Of a stretch of 64,000 bases of DNA, positions 45,685-54,741 are shown one piece after another. Position 1 is the first letter of the stretch; each line of letters opens with the position of its first letter. The translations under genes were made by a program, and so were the position numbers. The notes under the pieces are model-generated. The model ran no database searches. It was not told the origin of the DNA and saw only the letters and a list, made by a program, of their open reading frames with translations. Source of the stretch: Sphingobacterium sp. ML3W (GTDB lineage Bacteria; Bacteroidota; Bacteroidia; Sphingobacteriales; Sphingobacteriaceae). The DNA is taken from NCBI RefSeq assembly GCF_029542085.1, contig NZ_CP107036.1, positions 2,170,001 through 2,234,000 on the forward strand. The letters run 5' to 3'.

Positions 45685-45896
45685 ACCAAAGAAACAGCAA
45701 AGAAATAGCAAACAAACAGCAAAGCAGTCCCAAGGAAGCCCCCTAGAAAGTACGAAGAAGTCTCGAAGAACTAGCCTAGAAATGGCCTAGAACAACCCAT
45801 GAATACCCAAAGAAATGGCAATAAATAACCAAAGAAACAGCAACAAATAAGCAGAGAAATAGCAATAAAATACCAAAGGATAAGCAAAGAAAAAAG
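45685..45896. repeat. Degenerate A-rich direct repeats
   Basis: Diverged copies of a unit like CAAAGAAATAGCAA (for example 45686-45720 and 45806-45896, period about 11 then 21-23 bases), separated by a second motif CCTAGAAA that occurs three times (about 45731-45790). The unit spacing and sequence vary, and there is no conserved spacer, so it is not CRISPR. It fills the gap between the propeller gene stop and the retropepsin promoter. Confidence 0.65.
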
Positions 45897-45899
45897 ACT

Positions 45900-46973
45900 C
45901 TATTTCCCTTTAAAGTTTGTGATGATTTTTCCATCATAAACATACACGCCATCTAGTGAGCCAAACCAAATATTGCGTTTATCATCTTCTAAAATCCCAA
46001 AGATCATTGGTTTATTTGCGATTTCAGTTACCGTTGGATACCCATTTGACAAGGATTTCTCAGCATAACGGGAAAGCACCCAGCTTTTCTTATCAGCACT
46101 TTCTGAGCTCGTCAAAATATTACCTCCTTTGTCTTCGTAGATATATCCAACAAAATTCTTTGTAAAATTGGTAAATGTGCGACCATCATAACGCCAAAGA
46201 CCATCATAGCCTCCTAGCCAAATATTACCTTTTCTATCCTTGATTATTGTGCGGACATTTGCAAATGGTTTTCCTTCTTTATTGACTACAACCGTAAATG
46301 TCTTTCCATCATAAATGCAAGCATATCCCCTGGTACCGAACCAAAGTTTTCCTGACTTATCTTCAATAATGGCATTCACGTCATTGTGCATGGGATGATT
46401 TTCTGGAAGCTGCTGTTGGTAAATGGTCACGTGGACAGAATCACTGTTACTCGCAACAGCCCCTTCCTTCATTTTAAAATTTTGAAAAGAATTTCCATCG
46501 TAGCGGCTTACCCCATTATCGGAGCCAAACCAAATATGACCGAATCTATCTTCATAAAGAGTTGTCACCCGATCACTGGCAAGACCATCCTTGCTTGTAA
46601 AATTTAGAAAGGATTTTCCATCGTAATAGTAAACACCCGAACCGATAGAAGCAAACCAAAAGTTCCCCTTTTTATCTTCTAACACAGAAAAAAAACGTAC
46701 TGAACTCACTTTATTGGTTACATTGGCAAACGATTTTCCATCATATCGAAAAACACCCTCCCATGAGGCCATCCAAATATTCCTCATTCGATCTTGTTTA
46801 ATCGTACGCACAATACTATTTGGCCCATGCAAAGAGGATATATTACTGGTTTCAAATGGAATAGGATCTACTTCAGACTGCATATTGCCTATTTGTTCTG
46901 TTTTTTTGTACTGTGCGCTACAATTACTAGCGACAAATAGAGAGAGTAACGTATATATGAGTATATATTTCAT
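45900..46973 (-). CDS. Secreted two-component-regulator-propeller (Reg_prop) protein
   Basis: 357 residues from the ATG at 46973 (MKYILIYTLLSLF); the frame extends to 47000. Signal peptide ending CSAQ. The rest is repeated Reg_prop blades of the form EDKxGNxWFGSxxGVxxYDGKSFxNF (at least six, such as LEDKKGNFWFASIGSGVYYYDGKSF and IEDKSGKLWFGTRGYACIYDGKTF). In hybrid two-component sensors such blades form the periplasmic ligand domain, but here no transmembrane segment, kinase or DNA-binding part follows. It may be a free periplasmic sensor or binding protein. A divergent membrane-bound winged-helix regulator lies on the other side of a small membrane protein gene. Confidence 0.87.
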   Translation of the reverse strand: MKYILIYTLLSLFVASNCSAQYKKTEQIGNMQSEVDPIPFETSNISSLHGPNSIVRTIKQDRMRNIWMASWEGVFRYDGKSFANVTNKVSSVRFFSVLEDKKGNFWFASIGSGVYYYDGKSFLNFTSKDGLASDRVTTLYEDRFGHIWFGSDNGVSRYDGNSFQNFKMKEGAVASNSDSVHVTIYQQQLPENHPMHNDVNAIIEDKSGKLWFGTRGYACIYDGKTFTVVVNKEGKPFANVRTIIKDRKGNIWLGGYDGLWRYDGRTFTNFTKNFVGYIYEDKGGNILTSSESADKKSWVLSRYAEKSLSNGYPTVTEIANKPMIFGILEDDKRNIWFGSLDGVYVYDGKIITNFKGK

Positions 46974-47092
46974 GTTTTTTTGTTTAATGAACAGAAACAC
47001 CTTTAGATCTATCTGCTCTTTTATTTTTATAATTTATTTTTTTCAACCGATATATTATCAACCCGTATAATTAGTAATACGTCAAAGCGAAG

Positions 47093-47248
47093 CTAGGTCG
47101 GCGCTTTCCAAAACAATTCGTTTTTTTTAATATTAAGCTGATATACGACAGTACGGATATCGTTTTTCTGCCGAGTCCATAGGTGGAAATTAAGCATTCC
47201 CAACAGCCATATCAGCACGAGCCATAAGACAGTTTTTTTAGTTTTCAT
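47093..47248 (-). CDS. Small single-pass membrane protein, 51 residues
   Basis: Not recognised as a known family. ATG 47248 to TAG 47093. Basic start (MKTKKT), one hydrophobic helix (about 7-23, VLWLVLIWLLGML), then a mixed charged tail with WTRQKND and KKNELFWKAP. Base composition resembles the neighbouring genes, and a 6-bp inverted repeat ends 3 bases before its start. It is 119 bases upstream of, and codirectional with, the propeller gene. The residue pattern favours a real gene over chance, but no family supports it. Confidence 0.5.
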   Translation of the reverse strand: MKTKKTVLWLVLIWLLGMLNFHLWTRQKNDIRTVVYQLNIKKNELFWKAPT

Positions 47249-47251
47249 CTT

Positions 47252-47267
47252 GTATCAGAGTTGATAC
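47252..47267. promoter_or_regulatory. Inverted repeat GTATCA-n4-TGATAC at the small membrane gene start
   Basis: Perfect 6-bp inverted repeat with a 4-base spacer, between the divergent small membrane protein gene and the winged-helix regulator gene. Could be an operator for that regulator, or an RNA hairpin over the start region. Confidence 0.45.
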
Positions 47268-47302
47268 GGCTAAATTACTTTGGTATTTTTCAGCTTAAGG
47301 AA

Positions 47303-47332
47303 TTTGGAATGTAAATAAAAATGCAAACTTTG
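47303..47332 (+). promoter_or_regulatory. Candidate promoter of the membrane winged-helix regulator
   Basis: TTTG (47303-47306), 18 bases, AAACTTTG (47325-47332), one base from TAnnTTTG, 19 bases before the ATG at 47352. Confidence 0.35.
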
Positions 47333-47351
47333 TAAATAAATCGTAAATAGC

Positions 47352-48242
47352 ATGTTATATAGGGAAAAACTGTTCAAATTGAGAAGTAGATATGTATATG
47401 GATCCTTGCTGCTCCTGTCTATTTCTATTGTCTTCGGTTCTTTTAGCCTCAACAGTACCGACGACTTTGATTTCGCAAAAAGGGAAGTTTTGCTTCGCAG
47501 AATCGGACACGAATTACTCTTACAGGCTGGTGACAGTACATCAAGGGTGCTCCCTATAGAAAAGGTTGCGGAAAATGAATATCAGATCAGGTTTGAGCAT
47601 GACCTCAGTTTTCAGCCGGATTCTTTAGTGAATACTACCCGACGTCTGCTAGCAAAAGACCCCTTCGCTGTCGATTATATTGTTCGTGTTCTAAAATGCG
47701 GCACTTCCAATGTGGCCTACAGCTATTCCATATCCAAAAATAAAAAAGATGATATTATCGCATGTATAGGAAGAGTACAACCTAGTGCCTGTTACATGAT
47801 CAACATTAAATTCAAAACTACAGGAATACATACAACAAAAAACAGCTATTTGCTGGGTAGTCTCCCCATCTTAGCTATTGTTGGATTTATTTTTTTGAGA
47901 GCTGTAAAGTCGCGAAAAACTACGGCTAAAGACCAGTCGACCAAGATATTCAACCTAAGCTCAGTGTTGTTCTATGCAAAAGAAAGACAACTGATTATCC
48001 ACGACAGAACGATAGACCTCACAGGGACTGAAGCCCGTCTGCTGCTCATTTTTGCGTCATCACCAAACGAAACTATCATGAGAAGCCGGTTGCAAAAAGA
48101 GATCTGGGAAGATGAAGGTGTTATTGTAGGGCGCAGTCTGGATATGTTTATATCAAAACTGAGAAAAAAATTGGAGCCTGATCCAAGGATCAATATTGTT
48201 GTTATACGTGGTAAAGGCTATAAGCTTGAAATTAGCGCTTAA
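47352..48242 (+). CDS. Transmembrane winged-helix transcriptional regulator
   Basis: 296 residues. Membrane segment 15-33, periplasmic domain of about 130 residues (34-165) with no recognised fold, second segment 165-184, then a cytoplasmic OmpR/PhoB-type winged helix (198-296: LFYAKERQLIIHDRTIDLTGTEARLLLIF, RLQKEIWEDEGVIVGRSLDMFISKLRKKL, VVIRGKGYKLEI). This is a ToxR-like one-component design with the DNA-binding domain at the C-terminus. Two Cys (about 116, 138, 147 region) in the periplasmic domain could form a disulfide. The divergent small membrane protein and propeller genes are the obvious targets or partners (inference). Confidence 0.87.
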   Translation: MLYREKLFKLRSRYVYGSLLLLSISIVFGSFSLNSTDDFDFAKREVLLRRIGHELLLQAGDSTSRVLPIEKVAENEYQIRFEHDLSFQPDSLVNTTRRLLAKDPFAVDYIVRVLKCGTSNVAYSYSISKNKKDDIIACIGRVQPSACYMINIKFKTTGIHTTKNSYLLGSLPILAIVGFIFLRAVKSRKTTAKDQSTKIFNLSSVLFYAKERQLIIHDRTIDLTGTEARLLLIFASSPNETIMRSRLQKEIWEDEGVIVGRSLDMFISKLRKKLEPDPRINIVVIRGKGYKLEISA

Positions 48243-48394
48243 GAAGAAGCTCACATGAATATGACCTTCTCCTAAAATCAAGATAAGGGCTTCCTAAAAT
48301 TGTGCCCTGCTGTAAATGGGACGAACACAAGATTTATTAAGTTTACAGCTATGGATCTGGCTCTCTCGAGCTATTCCTTTGATAAAGCACAAAA

Positions 48395-48428
48395 AAAAAC
48401 CCTCTTTACTTAAGTAAAGAGGGTTTTT
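48395..48428 (-). terminator. Terminator after tRNA-Leu
   Basis: 34-base perfect palindrome (17-base arms, core CCCTCTTTACTT) directly after the tRNA 3' end on the minus strand, followed by a T run. Confidence 0.9.
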
Positions 48429-48429
48429 G

Positions 48430-48509
48430 TACCCGGAGCCGGAGTCGAACCGGCACGGTTTCCCACTGGTGTTTGAGACCAGCGCGTCTACCAATTCCGC
48501 CATCCGGGC
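48430..48509 (-). tRNA. tRNA-Leu (anticodon CAA)
   Basis: 80 bases on the minus strand. Acceptor stem GCCCGGA/TCCGGGT with discriminator A, D-arm GGCGGAATTGGTAGAC, anticodon arm CTGGT-CTCAAAC-ACCAG giving CAA (reads UUG), a long variable arm and T-arm GCCGGTTCGACTCCGGC. The long variable arm and anticodon agree on leucine. CCA is not encoded. A terminator follows immediately. Confidence 0.95.
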
Positions 48510-48622
48510 ATATCCGTTTGGGATGATGCAAAAGTAGGTTTTTTATTGAAAAAGAGAAAACTTTTTAAACAAATTTCTACTTAAATTCAATAGTGTACTG
48601 AAATACAGTCAAATAATTTTTC

Positions 48623-49357
48623 TTAATTACTCAAAAAACTAGCTCTAACCGTTATATTCGCTGTTTTCTTACGTGAAGTTGTATTAAAAGCCCCTCCCGA
48701 CGAGTATTCTTCGTTATCATTTTGACCAGTTATCTGAAAAATTCCCAGATCGGCTTTCACCAGACTACCTAATCCCGCATTCGATTCCTTAGCAATATTG
48801 TCGGCACGTTGGTGTGCATTTTTCGATGCTTGAGAGATCAATTCCAGTTTCAAATCCTCCAGTTTAGAGTAATAATAATTTGGAGTACTCGAACTCAGCT
48901 CTATTCCTTTCGAGATCAATGTTGAGATCTCTCTTGACGCGTTGTCCACCTTATTCAGATCCCTAGATTCCACACTTACTGTTTGTGACAGGGTATAACC
49001 CGAAAATGTATTATAACCGTTTCCCTTTCCGTCGGTATGGTATTCAAAATCTTTAGCGATATTCACGGCCTCAAAACGAATTTCATCTACTTTAATCCCC
49101 TGTTGCACTAAGAAGTCGCGTACGAGATCGCGATCTGTTGCCAATTGCGCCGAAGCTGCACTTAATTCAAAGTTCTTCCTACTGAATGTTGCATTCCATT
49201 TTACCAAATCAGATTCAAAATCTTTCTTTGCGTTGCCGTTGACGGTAATTGTCTGTGTGGATTTATATTTATACCGATATGCATTGCCCAAGATCCATGC
49301 AGTAAGCAACACTGCGACGCTCACGATAACAGAAACAATAATAGATGATGATTTCAT
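48623..49357 (-). CDS. SIMPL-domain (DUF541) membrane-anchored protein
   Basis: 244 residues from the ATG at 49357 (MKSSSIIVSVIV); an earlier ATG at 49396 would extend the hydrophobic N-terminus. One N-terminal membrane anchor (about 5-22), then a periplasmic SIMPL domain: TQTITVNGNAKKDFESDLVKWNATFSR, IRFEAVNIAKDF, YTLSQTVSVESRDLNKVDNASREISTLIS, and QASKNAHQRADNIAKES. The family forms oligomeric envelope assemblies of unclear role. Transcribed divergently from the S9 peptidase gene, 94 bases apart. Confidence 0.88.
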   Translation of the reverse strand: MKSSSIIVSVIVSVAVLLTAWILGNAYRYKYKSTQTITVNGNAKKDFESDLVKWNATFSRKNFELSAASAQLATDRDLVRDFLVQQGIKVDEIRFEAVNIAKDFEYHTDGKGNGYNTFSGYTLSQTVSVESRDLNKVDNASREISTLISKGIELSSSTPNYYYSKLEDLKLELISQASKNAHQRADNIAKESNAGLGSLVKADLGIFQITGQNDNEEYSSGGAFNTTSRKKTANITVRASFLSN

Positions 49358-49450
49358 AATCAGTTTTTTATATTTACGTAACAATGAATATACCAAAAAA
49401 TCAACGATTTTTTATTTTTTATAGATAAATTGCAGCAAAAGAATTTAAAC

Positions 49451-52279
49451 ATGAATAAGAAAAATATCTGTATCCCATTCTGTTTTCTCGCGACCTTAGC
49501 TGTTCACGCACAAAAGAAACCAGTGGACCATACGGTATATGATAGCTGGCAAAGCATATCATCTCCCTATATCAGTAAATCCGGTAAATTTGTACTCTTT
49601 CAGGTTGCTCCACAAGAAGGAGATAGCCAACTGTTCCTGAAAACGAAAGAAAACAAAGAATTGATCCAGATTCCACGGGGCTATAATGGAAAACTGACCG
49701 ATACAGAAAATCATTTGATCAGCTTAATCAAAGCGCCATTTGCTGTAACACGTGAGGCAAAAATCAAAAAGAAAAAAACGGAGGATCTGCCTAAAGATTC
49801 CTTAGCAATCTATAATTTAACCAGCTCTTCGCTTGTTAAATTTGCACAAGTAAAATCCTATAAGGTTGCGGAGCAAAACAACAATTTTGTTTCCTTCCTA
49901 TTTGATAAACAAGCGGATGAAAAGATAAATTCATCCAAAAATCCGGCAGACACTACTCAAAACAAGAAAAATAGCAACGACAAAAAGAAGAAAGCTGTCG
50001 CTACATTAGCTTTATATGATCTTAATTCTGGCGATTCAGTCCAATTCTCCTTAGTAGATCAATATGAATGGAACAAAAATGGAACAAAACTTGTCTTTTC
50101 TAAGAAAACTGACACAAAAGACAGCCTTTCTAAGGAATCTGGAGTCTATTTATATGATATAGCATCCAAAAACCTAAAAAAAATATCAACAGGCAAAGGT
50201 GAATACAAAAATTTCAGTTTTGATGAAACGGGTGATCAACTGGCTTACTTAGGTGATCTCTCCAAGGAAAAAGCACTGATTAAAAACTATAACCTCTATT
50301 ACTATACCAACGGCATAGATACAGCCCAGTACTTAGCGACGAAAAATAGCACGGGCATTCCCAAAAACTGGGCAGTCAGCGGAGATGGAAATATCCGATT
50401 CAGCAAAAATGGTGAAAAGCTTTTTTTTGGTATCGCTCCTATCCCCCGTGTCAAAGACACGACATTAGTTGATTTTGAACATGCCAAAGTCGATGTATGG
50501 GGCTGGCAGGATGACTACTTACAACCCATGCAACTGGTCAACCTAAAAAAAGATCTTTCCAAAAATTTCTTGGCGGTTACCTACCCAAAAAACAATCGTA
50601 CGGTTATCCCTCTCACGGATGAGACCTTCAATTCCACTACGCTGACAGCAGATGGAAACGCAGAGTACATATTGGCACGCACAGATTTTGGCAAGCGGAT
50701 CGAAAGTCAATGGAAAGGTGGCACAAAAGAAGATATCTTCCTGGTCTCAACAAGAACTGGTCAACGGGAATTAATCCTTTCCAACTTCTCAGGAAATGTA
50801 GCCCTGAGTCCAGATGCAAAATATATCGTTTATTTCGACGAAGAGAAAGGGACATGGAATTCTTACCAGATTAACTCTAAAAGGAAGGTCGTATTAAACG
50901 AAGGTATCCCGGCGTCCTTTGCCGATGAGGAGAATGATATGCCTACAGCAGCACAGGGATATGGCATGGCGGCATGGAGCGCTGATTACAAAGGTGTATA
51001 CCTCAACTCACGTTATGACATCTGGTATTTTAATCTGGATGGATCCAATAAATCCATTCTCACTAACGGCTATGGTGCTGCCTCCCAAACGACATTCCGT
51101 TACCTTCCTTTACGACGTGATGAAGACCGTGATCAGCCATTGACGCTGGACTACAAGAAAGGGGGCTTCCTGACATCATTTGACAATAAAACCAAAGAAT
51201 CTGGTTTTTATCAATTCAAAGGGCAGCACAATGATCCCAAAAGTCTTTTTGTTGAACCAAAAACATTTAGAAACATAAATGCTTCTGCTGATCAACAAAC
51301 GATCCTTTATAGTAAGGAAGACTATCGCAATTCGCCCAACGTTTATATCAATAGTATCAAGTTCAAGGATGAACAGCAACTGTCCGATATTAACAAACAA
51401 CAGGCAAACTATAACTGGGGTACCGCCGAACTTGTGCATTGGACCACACCAGCAGGGCATCAGGCGGAAGGCATTCTATACAAACCTGAAAATTTTGACC
51501 CAGCAAAAAAATACCCCATCATTGCTTATTTCTACGAGAAACTGTCAGATGGCCTTTATACCTACCAACCACCTGCTCCTACCCCATCGCGACTAAATAT
51601 TCCCTATTTCGTAAGCAACGAGTATTTGGTATTTGCACCAAATATCAGTTATGAAACCGGGCACCCTGGAAAGTCAGCAGAGGAATATATCAATTCGGGG
51701 ATGCGTCATTTAGCACAAAACTCCTGGGTAGACAGCACAAAAATGGGCATTCAGGGACAAAGCTGGGGCGGCTATCAAGTAGCTCACCTGATCACACGCA
51801 CCAATATGTATGCTGCAGCATGGACCGGAGCACCAGTTGTCAATATGACTTCGGCTTATGGAGGAATACGCTGGCAGTCGGGTATGTCACGTCAATTCCA
51901 GTACGAGCATACGCAAAGCCGAATCGGAAAAACCTTATGGGAGGCGCCCGAACTCTATTTGGAGAATTCGCCCCTGTTTCACATGAACAAGGTAAATACG
52001 CCTGTTGTTATTATGGCCAACGATAATGATGGTGCTGTGCCATGGTACCAAGGTATCGAAATGTTTACAGCATTGCGTCGGTTAAACAAACCGGTCTGGA
52101 TGTTGAACTATAATGGCGATGAACATAATTTGATTCAACGACAAAACAGAAAAGATATACAGATTCGTGAACAGCAGTTCTTCGATCACTACCTAAAAGG
52201 AGCCCCTGCGGCAAATTGGTTGAAGAAAGGAGTACCGGCTACCTTAAAAGGAATAGACTGGGGACTTGATTACAACTAA
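49451..52279 (+). CDS. Secreted prolyl oligopeptidase-family (S9) serine peptidase
   Basis: 942 residues from the ATG at 49451 (MNKKNICIPFCF), giving a good signal peptide ending VHAQ; an ATG is also possible at 49430. A long N-terminal beta-propeller (about 30-660) with a charged Lys-rich insert near 150-190, then the alpha/beta hydrolase domain. Catalytic Ser in GQSWGGYQ (about residue 771), Asp in ANDNDGAVPW, His in GDEHNL (about 892). Periplasmic or surface oligopeptidase or dipeptidyl peptidase for peptide scavenging. Followed by a terminator before glnN. Confidence 0.92.
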   Translation: MNKKNICIPFCFLATLAVHAQKKPVDHTVYDSWQSISSPYISKSGKFVLFQVAPQEGDSQLFLKTKENKELIQIPRGYNGKLTDTENHLISLIKAPFAVTREAKIKKKKTEDLPKDSLAIYNLTSSSLVKFAQVKSYKVAEQNNNFVSFLFDKQADEKINSSKNPADTTQNKKNSNDKKKKAVATLALYDLNSGDSVQFSLVDQYEWNKNGTKLVFSKKTDTKDSLSKESGVYLYDIASKNLKKISTGKGEYKNFSFDETGDQLAYLGDLSKEKALIKNYNLYYYTNGIDTAQYLATKNSTGIPKNWAVSGDGNIRFSKNGEKLFFGIAPIPRVKDTTLVDFEHAKVDVWGWQDDYLQPMQLVNLKKDLSKNFLAVTYPKNNRTVIPLTDETFNSTTLTADGNAEYILARTDFGKRIESQWKGGTKEDIFLVSTRTGQRELILSNFSGNVALSPDAKYIVYFDEEKGTWNSYQINSKRKVVLNEGIPASFADEENDMPTAAQGYGMAAWSADYKGVYLNSRYDIWYFNLDGSNKSILTNGYGAASQTTFRYLPLRRDEDRDQPLTLDYKKGGFLTSFDNKTKESGFYQFKGQHNDPKSLFVEPKTFRNINASADQQTILYSKEDYRNSPNVYINSIKFKDEQQLSDINKQQANYNWGTAELVHWTTPAGHQAEGILYKPENFDPAKKYPIIAYFYEKLSDGLYTYQPPAPTPSRLNIPYFVSNEYLVFAPNISYETGHPGKSAEEYINSGMRHLAQNSWVDSTKMGIQGQSWGGYQVAHLITRTNMYAAAWTGAPVVNMTSAYGGIRWQSGMSRQFQYEHTQSRIGKTLWEAPELYLENSPLFHMNKVNTPVVIMANDNDGAVPWYQGIEMFTALRRLNKPVWMLNYNGDEHNLIQRQNRKDIQIREQQFFDHYLKGAPAANWLKKGVPATLKGIDWGLDYN

Positions 52280-52287
52280 AAACACTC

Positions 52288-52325
52288 AAAATAGGTCGAT
52301 TTACCCAAATCTACCTATTTTTTTT
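52288..52325 (+). terminator. Intrinsic terminator of the S9 peptidase gene
   Basis: AAAATAGGT/ACCTATTTT with inner GATTT/AAATC pairing (52288-52302, 52307-52321), then a T run, 9 bases after the stop. Confidence 0.85.
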
Positions 52326-52376
52326 AACCAAAAACCGGTTTCAAAGATGCATTTTGTAAAAAAAAATCAAAAAAAA

Positions 52377-52408
52377 TTTCAGTTTTCCGCAAAAACACAA
52401 TATTTTTG
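52377..52408 (+). promoter_or_regulatory. Candidate promoter of glnN
   Basis: TTTC (52377-52380), 20 bases, TATTTTTG (52401-52408), a full match to the -7 consensus and one base off in the -33, 43 bases before the ATG. Confidence 0.55.
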
Positions 52409-52451
52409 AAAAACAAAATCAACAAAACTGTAATTTAATTATAAAATACAA

Positions 52452-54641
52452 ATGTCGAACCTAAGATTCAAAGCAGTAGAGGCAGCGGGCTCACGCCAGA
52501 TTGCACAATTTGAAAAAGTTGAAACTAAAAAAGCAACTGACATCTACGGAAAGAACGTTTTTTCCGTAAACAAAATGAAAGACTACCTTCCTAAAAACTC
52601 ATACAAGGAGTTAGTTGCATCCATAGAAGAGGGACAGATTATTTCAAGAGATTTAGCTGAGCACATTTCGCAAGCGATGAAAACTTGGGCCCTTAATCAT
52701 GGCGTTTCCCACTACACACACTGGTTTCAACCTTTAACAGGTTCGACAGCTGAAAAACACGATGCATTTTTCGAGCCTGATGAAAATGGCGAAGCAATCG
52801 AAAAATTCACGGCAGATGCTTTAGTTCAACAAGAGCCAGATGCTTCATCTTTCCCTAATGGTGGTATCCGTAATACATTCGAAGCGAGAGGATATACGGC
52901 ATGGGATCCATCTTCGCCAGCATTTATCTACGAAACTGGTGCAGGTAAAACACTTTGTATCCCTACTGTATTTGTTTCCTATACTGGTGAATCATTAGAT
53001 TATAAAGCACCTTTATTAAAAGCAATCAATGCTGTTGATAAAGCAGCAACTGAAGTTGCACAATATTTTGATAAATCAATCACGAAAGTAAACGCTTCTC
53101 TTGGTATTGAGCAAGAGTATTTTTTAGTTGACCTTTCTTTATACAATGCACGTCCTGACCTTCAATTGACTGGACGTACTTTATTCGGTCACATGTCTGC
53201 TAAAGGCCAACAATTAGAAGACCATTATTTCGGTGCGATTCCAGAGCGTGTATTAGCGTATATGGTTGACTTAGAAAACGAAGCATTAAAATTAGGCATT
53301 CCATTAAAAACGCGTCACAATGAGGTGGCACCATCGCAGTTTGAGTGCGCGCCAATGTACGAAGAGATCAACTTGGCAATTGACCACAATCAATTGTTGA
53401 TGAATGTGATGGAGCAAGTTGCTTTGAGACATAATTTCAAAGTATTGTTACATGAAAAACCATACTCTGGTGTCAACGGTTCTGGAAAACACAACAACTG
53501 GTCTTTGATTACCAATACTGGTGTTAATCTATTGTCTCCAGGCAAAACACCTAAAAATAACCTAATGTTCTTGACATTCTTTGTCAATACCATCAAAGCG
53601 GTATTTGAGAATGCAGATTTAATGCGCGCATCTATTGCAAGTGCAAGCAATGACCACCGTTTAGGTGCTAATGAAGCGCCACCAGCAATTATCTCGATCT
53701 TCTTAGGTTCTCAATTAGACGAATTATTGGAAGAAGTTGAATCAGCTCGTGTAGCCAAGAAAGTAAAAGCTGAAGCGAACTTGTGGCACGGTATCCCTAA
53801 AGTTCCAGAATTGAAATTGGATAACACGGACCGTAACCGAACTTCACCTTTCGCATTTACAGGTAATAAGTTCGAGTTCCGCGCTGTAGGTTCTTCTGCC
53901 AACTCTGCCCTTCCAATGACGGTATTAAATGCCATCGTTGCTGCACAATTAAATGAGTTCAAAATAGAAGTAGACAAACAGATCAAAAAAGGCACGAAGA
54001 AAGATCTTGCGATCTTAAATGTTGTCCGCAAATATATTAAAGATTCTAAAGCGATCCGTTTTGAAGGAAATGGATACAGCGAAGAGTGGGAAAAAGAAGC
54101 GGAAGCACGTGGTCTTTCAAACATCAAATCTACTCCTAAGGCATTGGATGTCTATGTAAAAGAAGAGTCATTGGCTTTGTTTGAAGCAATGGGTATCTAC
54201 ACAAGACGTGAATCAGAAGCTCGCCATGAGATCTTGTTGGAAAATTTCTACAAGAAACTTCAAATCGAGGCTCGTGTTATCGAAGAGATGGTCAATAACC
54301 AAATTGCCCCTGCATGTTTCATCTATCAAAACGAATTGATCGAAAATGTAAAAGGCCTGAAAGACTTAGGTCTGGCTCAAGCAGCATTTAGCTCACAATT
54401 GAATTTCGTAGAACGTATCTCGACACATGTAAACACAATCTTGGAACAAGCAGAAGCTATGCGTCAAGAGCGTAAAAAAGCAAATCAGATCGAAGATATA
54501 CGTGAGCGATCAATCGCTTATGATGAATCGGTAAAACCATATTTTGATGTGATCCGTTACCATGTAAACAAATTGGAAAAAATCGTTGACGATAAAAAAT
54601 GGCCTCTTCCAAAATTGAGAGAGATCCTATTCTTAAGCTAA
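52452..54641 (+). CDS. glnN: Glutamine synthetase type III
   Basis: 729 residues, the length of GSIII (about 730), far longer than GSI (about 470). Makes glutamine from glutamate, ammonia and ATP; main ammonium-assimilating form in many Bacteroidota. Seen: the GSIII N-terminal block (DIYGKNVFSVNKMKDYLPK), HWFQPLTGSTAEKHDAFF, GIEQEYFLVD with metal-binding Glu, LKTRHNEVAPSQFECAPMYEE, EKPYSGVNGSGKHNNWS, RLGANEAPPAI and FRAVGSSANSALPMTVLNAI. Cytosolic oligomer. Single gene with its own promoter and a strong terminator; no PII or amtB gene is nearby. Confidence 0.97.
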   Translation: MSNLRFKAVEAAGSRQIAQFEKVETKKATDIYGKNVFSVNKMKDYLPKNSYKELVASIEEGQIISRDLAEHISQAMKTWALNHGVSHYTHWFQPLTGSTAEKHDAFFEPDENGEAIEKFTADALVQQEPDASSFPNGGIRNTFEARGYTAWDPSSPAFIYETGAGKTLCIPTVFVSYTGESLDYKAPLLKAINAVDKAATEVAQYFDKSITKVNASLGIEQEYFLVDLSLYNARPDLQLTGRTLFGHMSAKGQQLEDHYFGAIPERVLAYMVDLENEALKLGIPLKTRHNEVAPSQFECAPMYEEINLAIDHNQLLMNVMEQVALRHNFKVLLHEKPYSGVNGSGKHNNWSLITNTGVNLLSPGKTPKNNLMFLTFFVNTIKAVFENADLMRASIASASNDHRLGANEAPPAIISIFLGSQLDELLEEVESARVAKKVKAEANLWHGIPKVPELKLDNTDRNRTSPFAFTGNKFEFRAVGSSANSALPMTVLNAIVAAQLNEFKIEVDKQIKKGTKKDLAILNVVRKYIKDSKAIRFEGNGYSEEWEKEAEARGLSNIKSTPKALDVYVKEESLALFEAMGIYTRRESEARHEILLENFYKKLQIEARVIEEMVNNQIAPACFIYQNELIENVKGLKDLGLAQAAFSSQLNFVERISTHVNTILEQAEAMRQERKKANQIEDIRERSIAYDESVKPYFDVIRYHVNKLEKIVDDKKWPLPKLREILFLS

Positions 54642-54652
54642 TATTGCTTAAT

Positions 54653-54704
54653 ATATAAAAACAAGAAGAGCATTCCTGATGGAATGCTCTTCTTGTTTTT
54701 ATAT
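54653..54704. terminator. Bidirectional terminator between glnN and the receptor gene
   Basis: 24-bp perfect arms (54653-54676, 54681-54704; core GAAGAGCATTCC) with a 4-base loop, A/T-rich ends both sides, separating the convergent glnN and receptor stops. Confidence 0.92.
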
Positions 54705-54741
54705 ATCGCCAGTTGAGCCAAACAAATACCCGACCAAGCTG

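Noticed and set aside
45462..45746. 94-residue plus-strand frame
   Set aside because: It starts antisense to the retropepsin signal peptide and runs into the A-rich repeats; low-complexity composition with no domain.
45685..45896. CRISPR array
   Set aside because: The repeats are short, irregular and diverged, without unique spacers of constant length and without cas genes in the window.
48294..48503. 69-residue minus-strand open frame
   Set aside because: It reads through tRNA-Leu and its terminator (starts MAELVDALVS, the usual false frame over tRNA-Leu).
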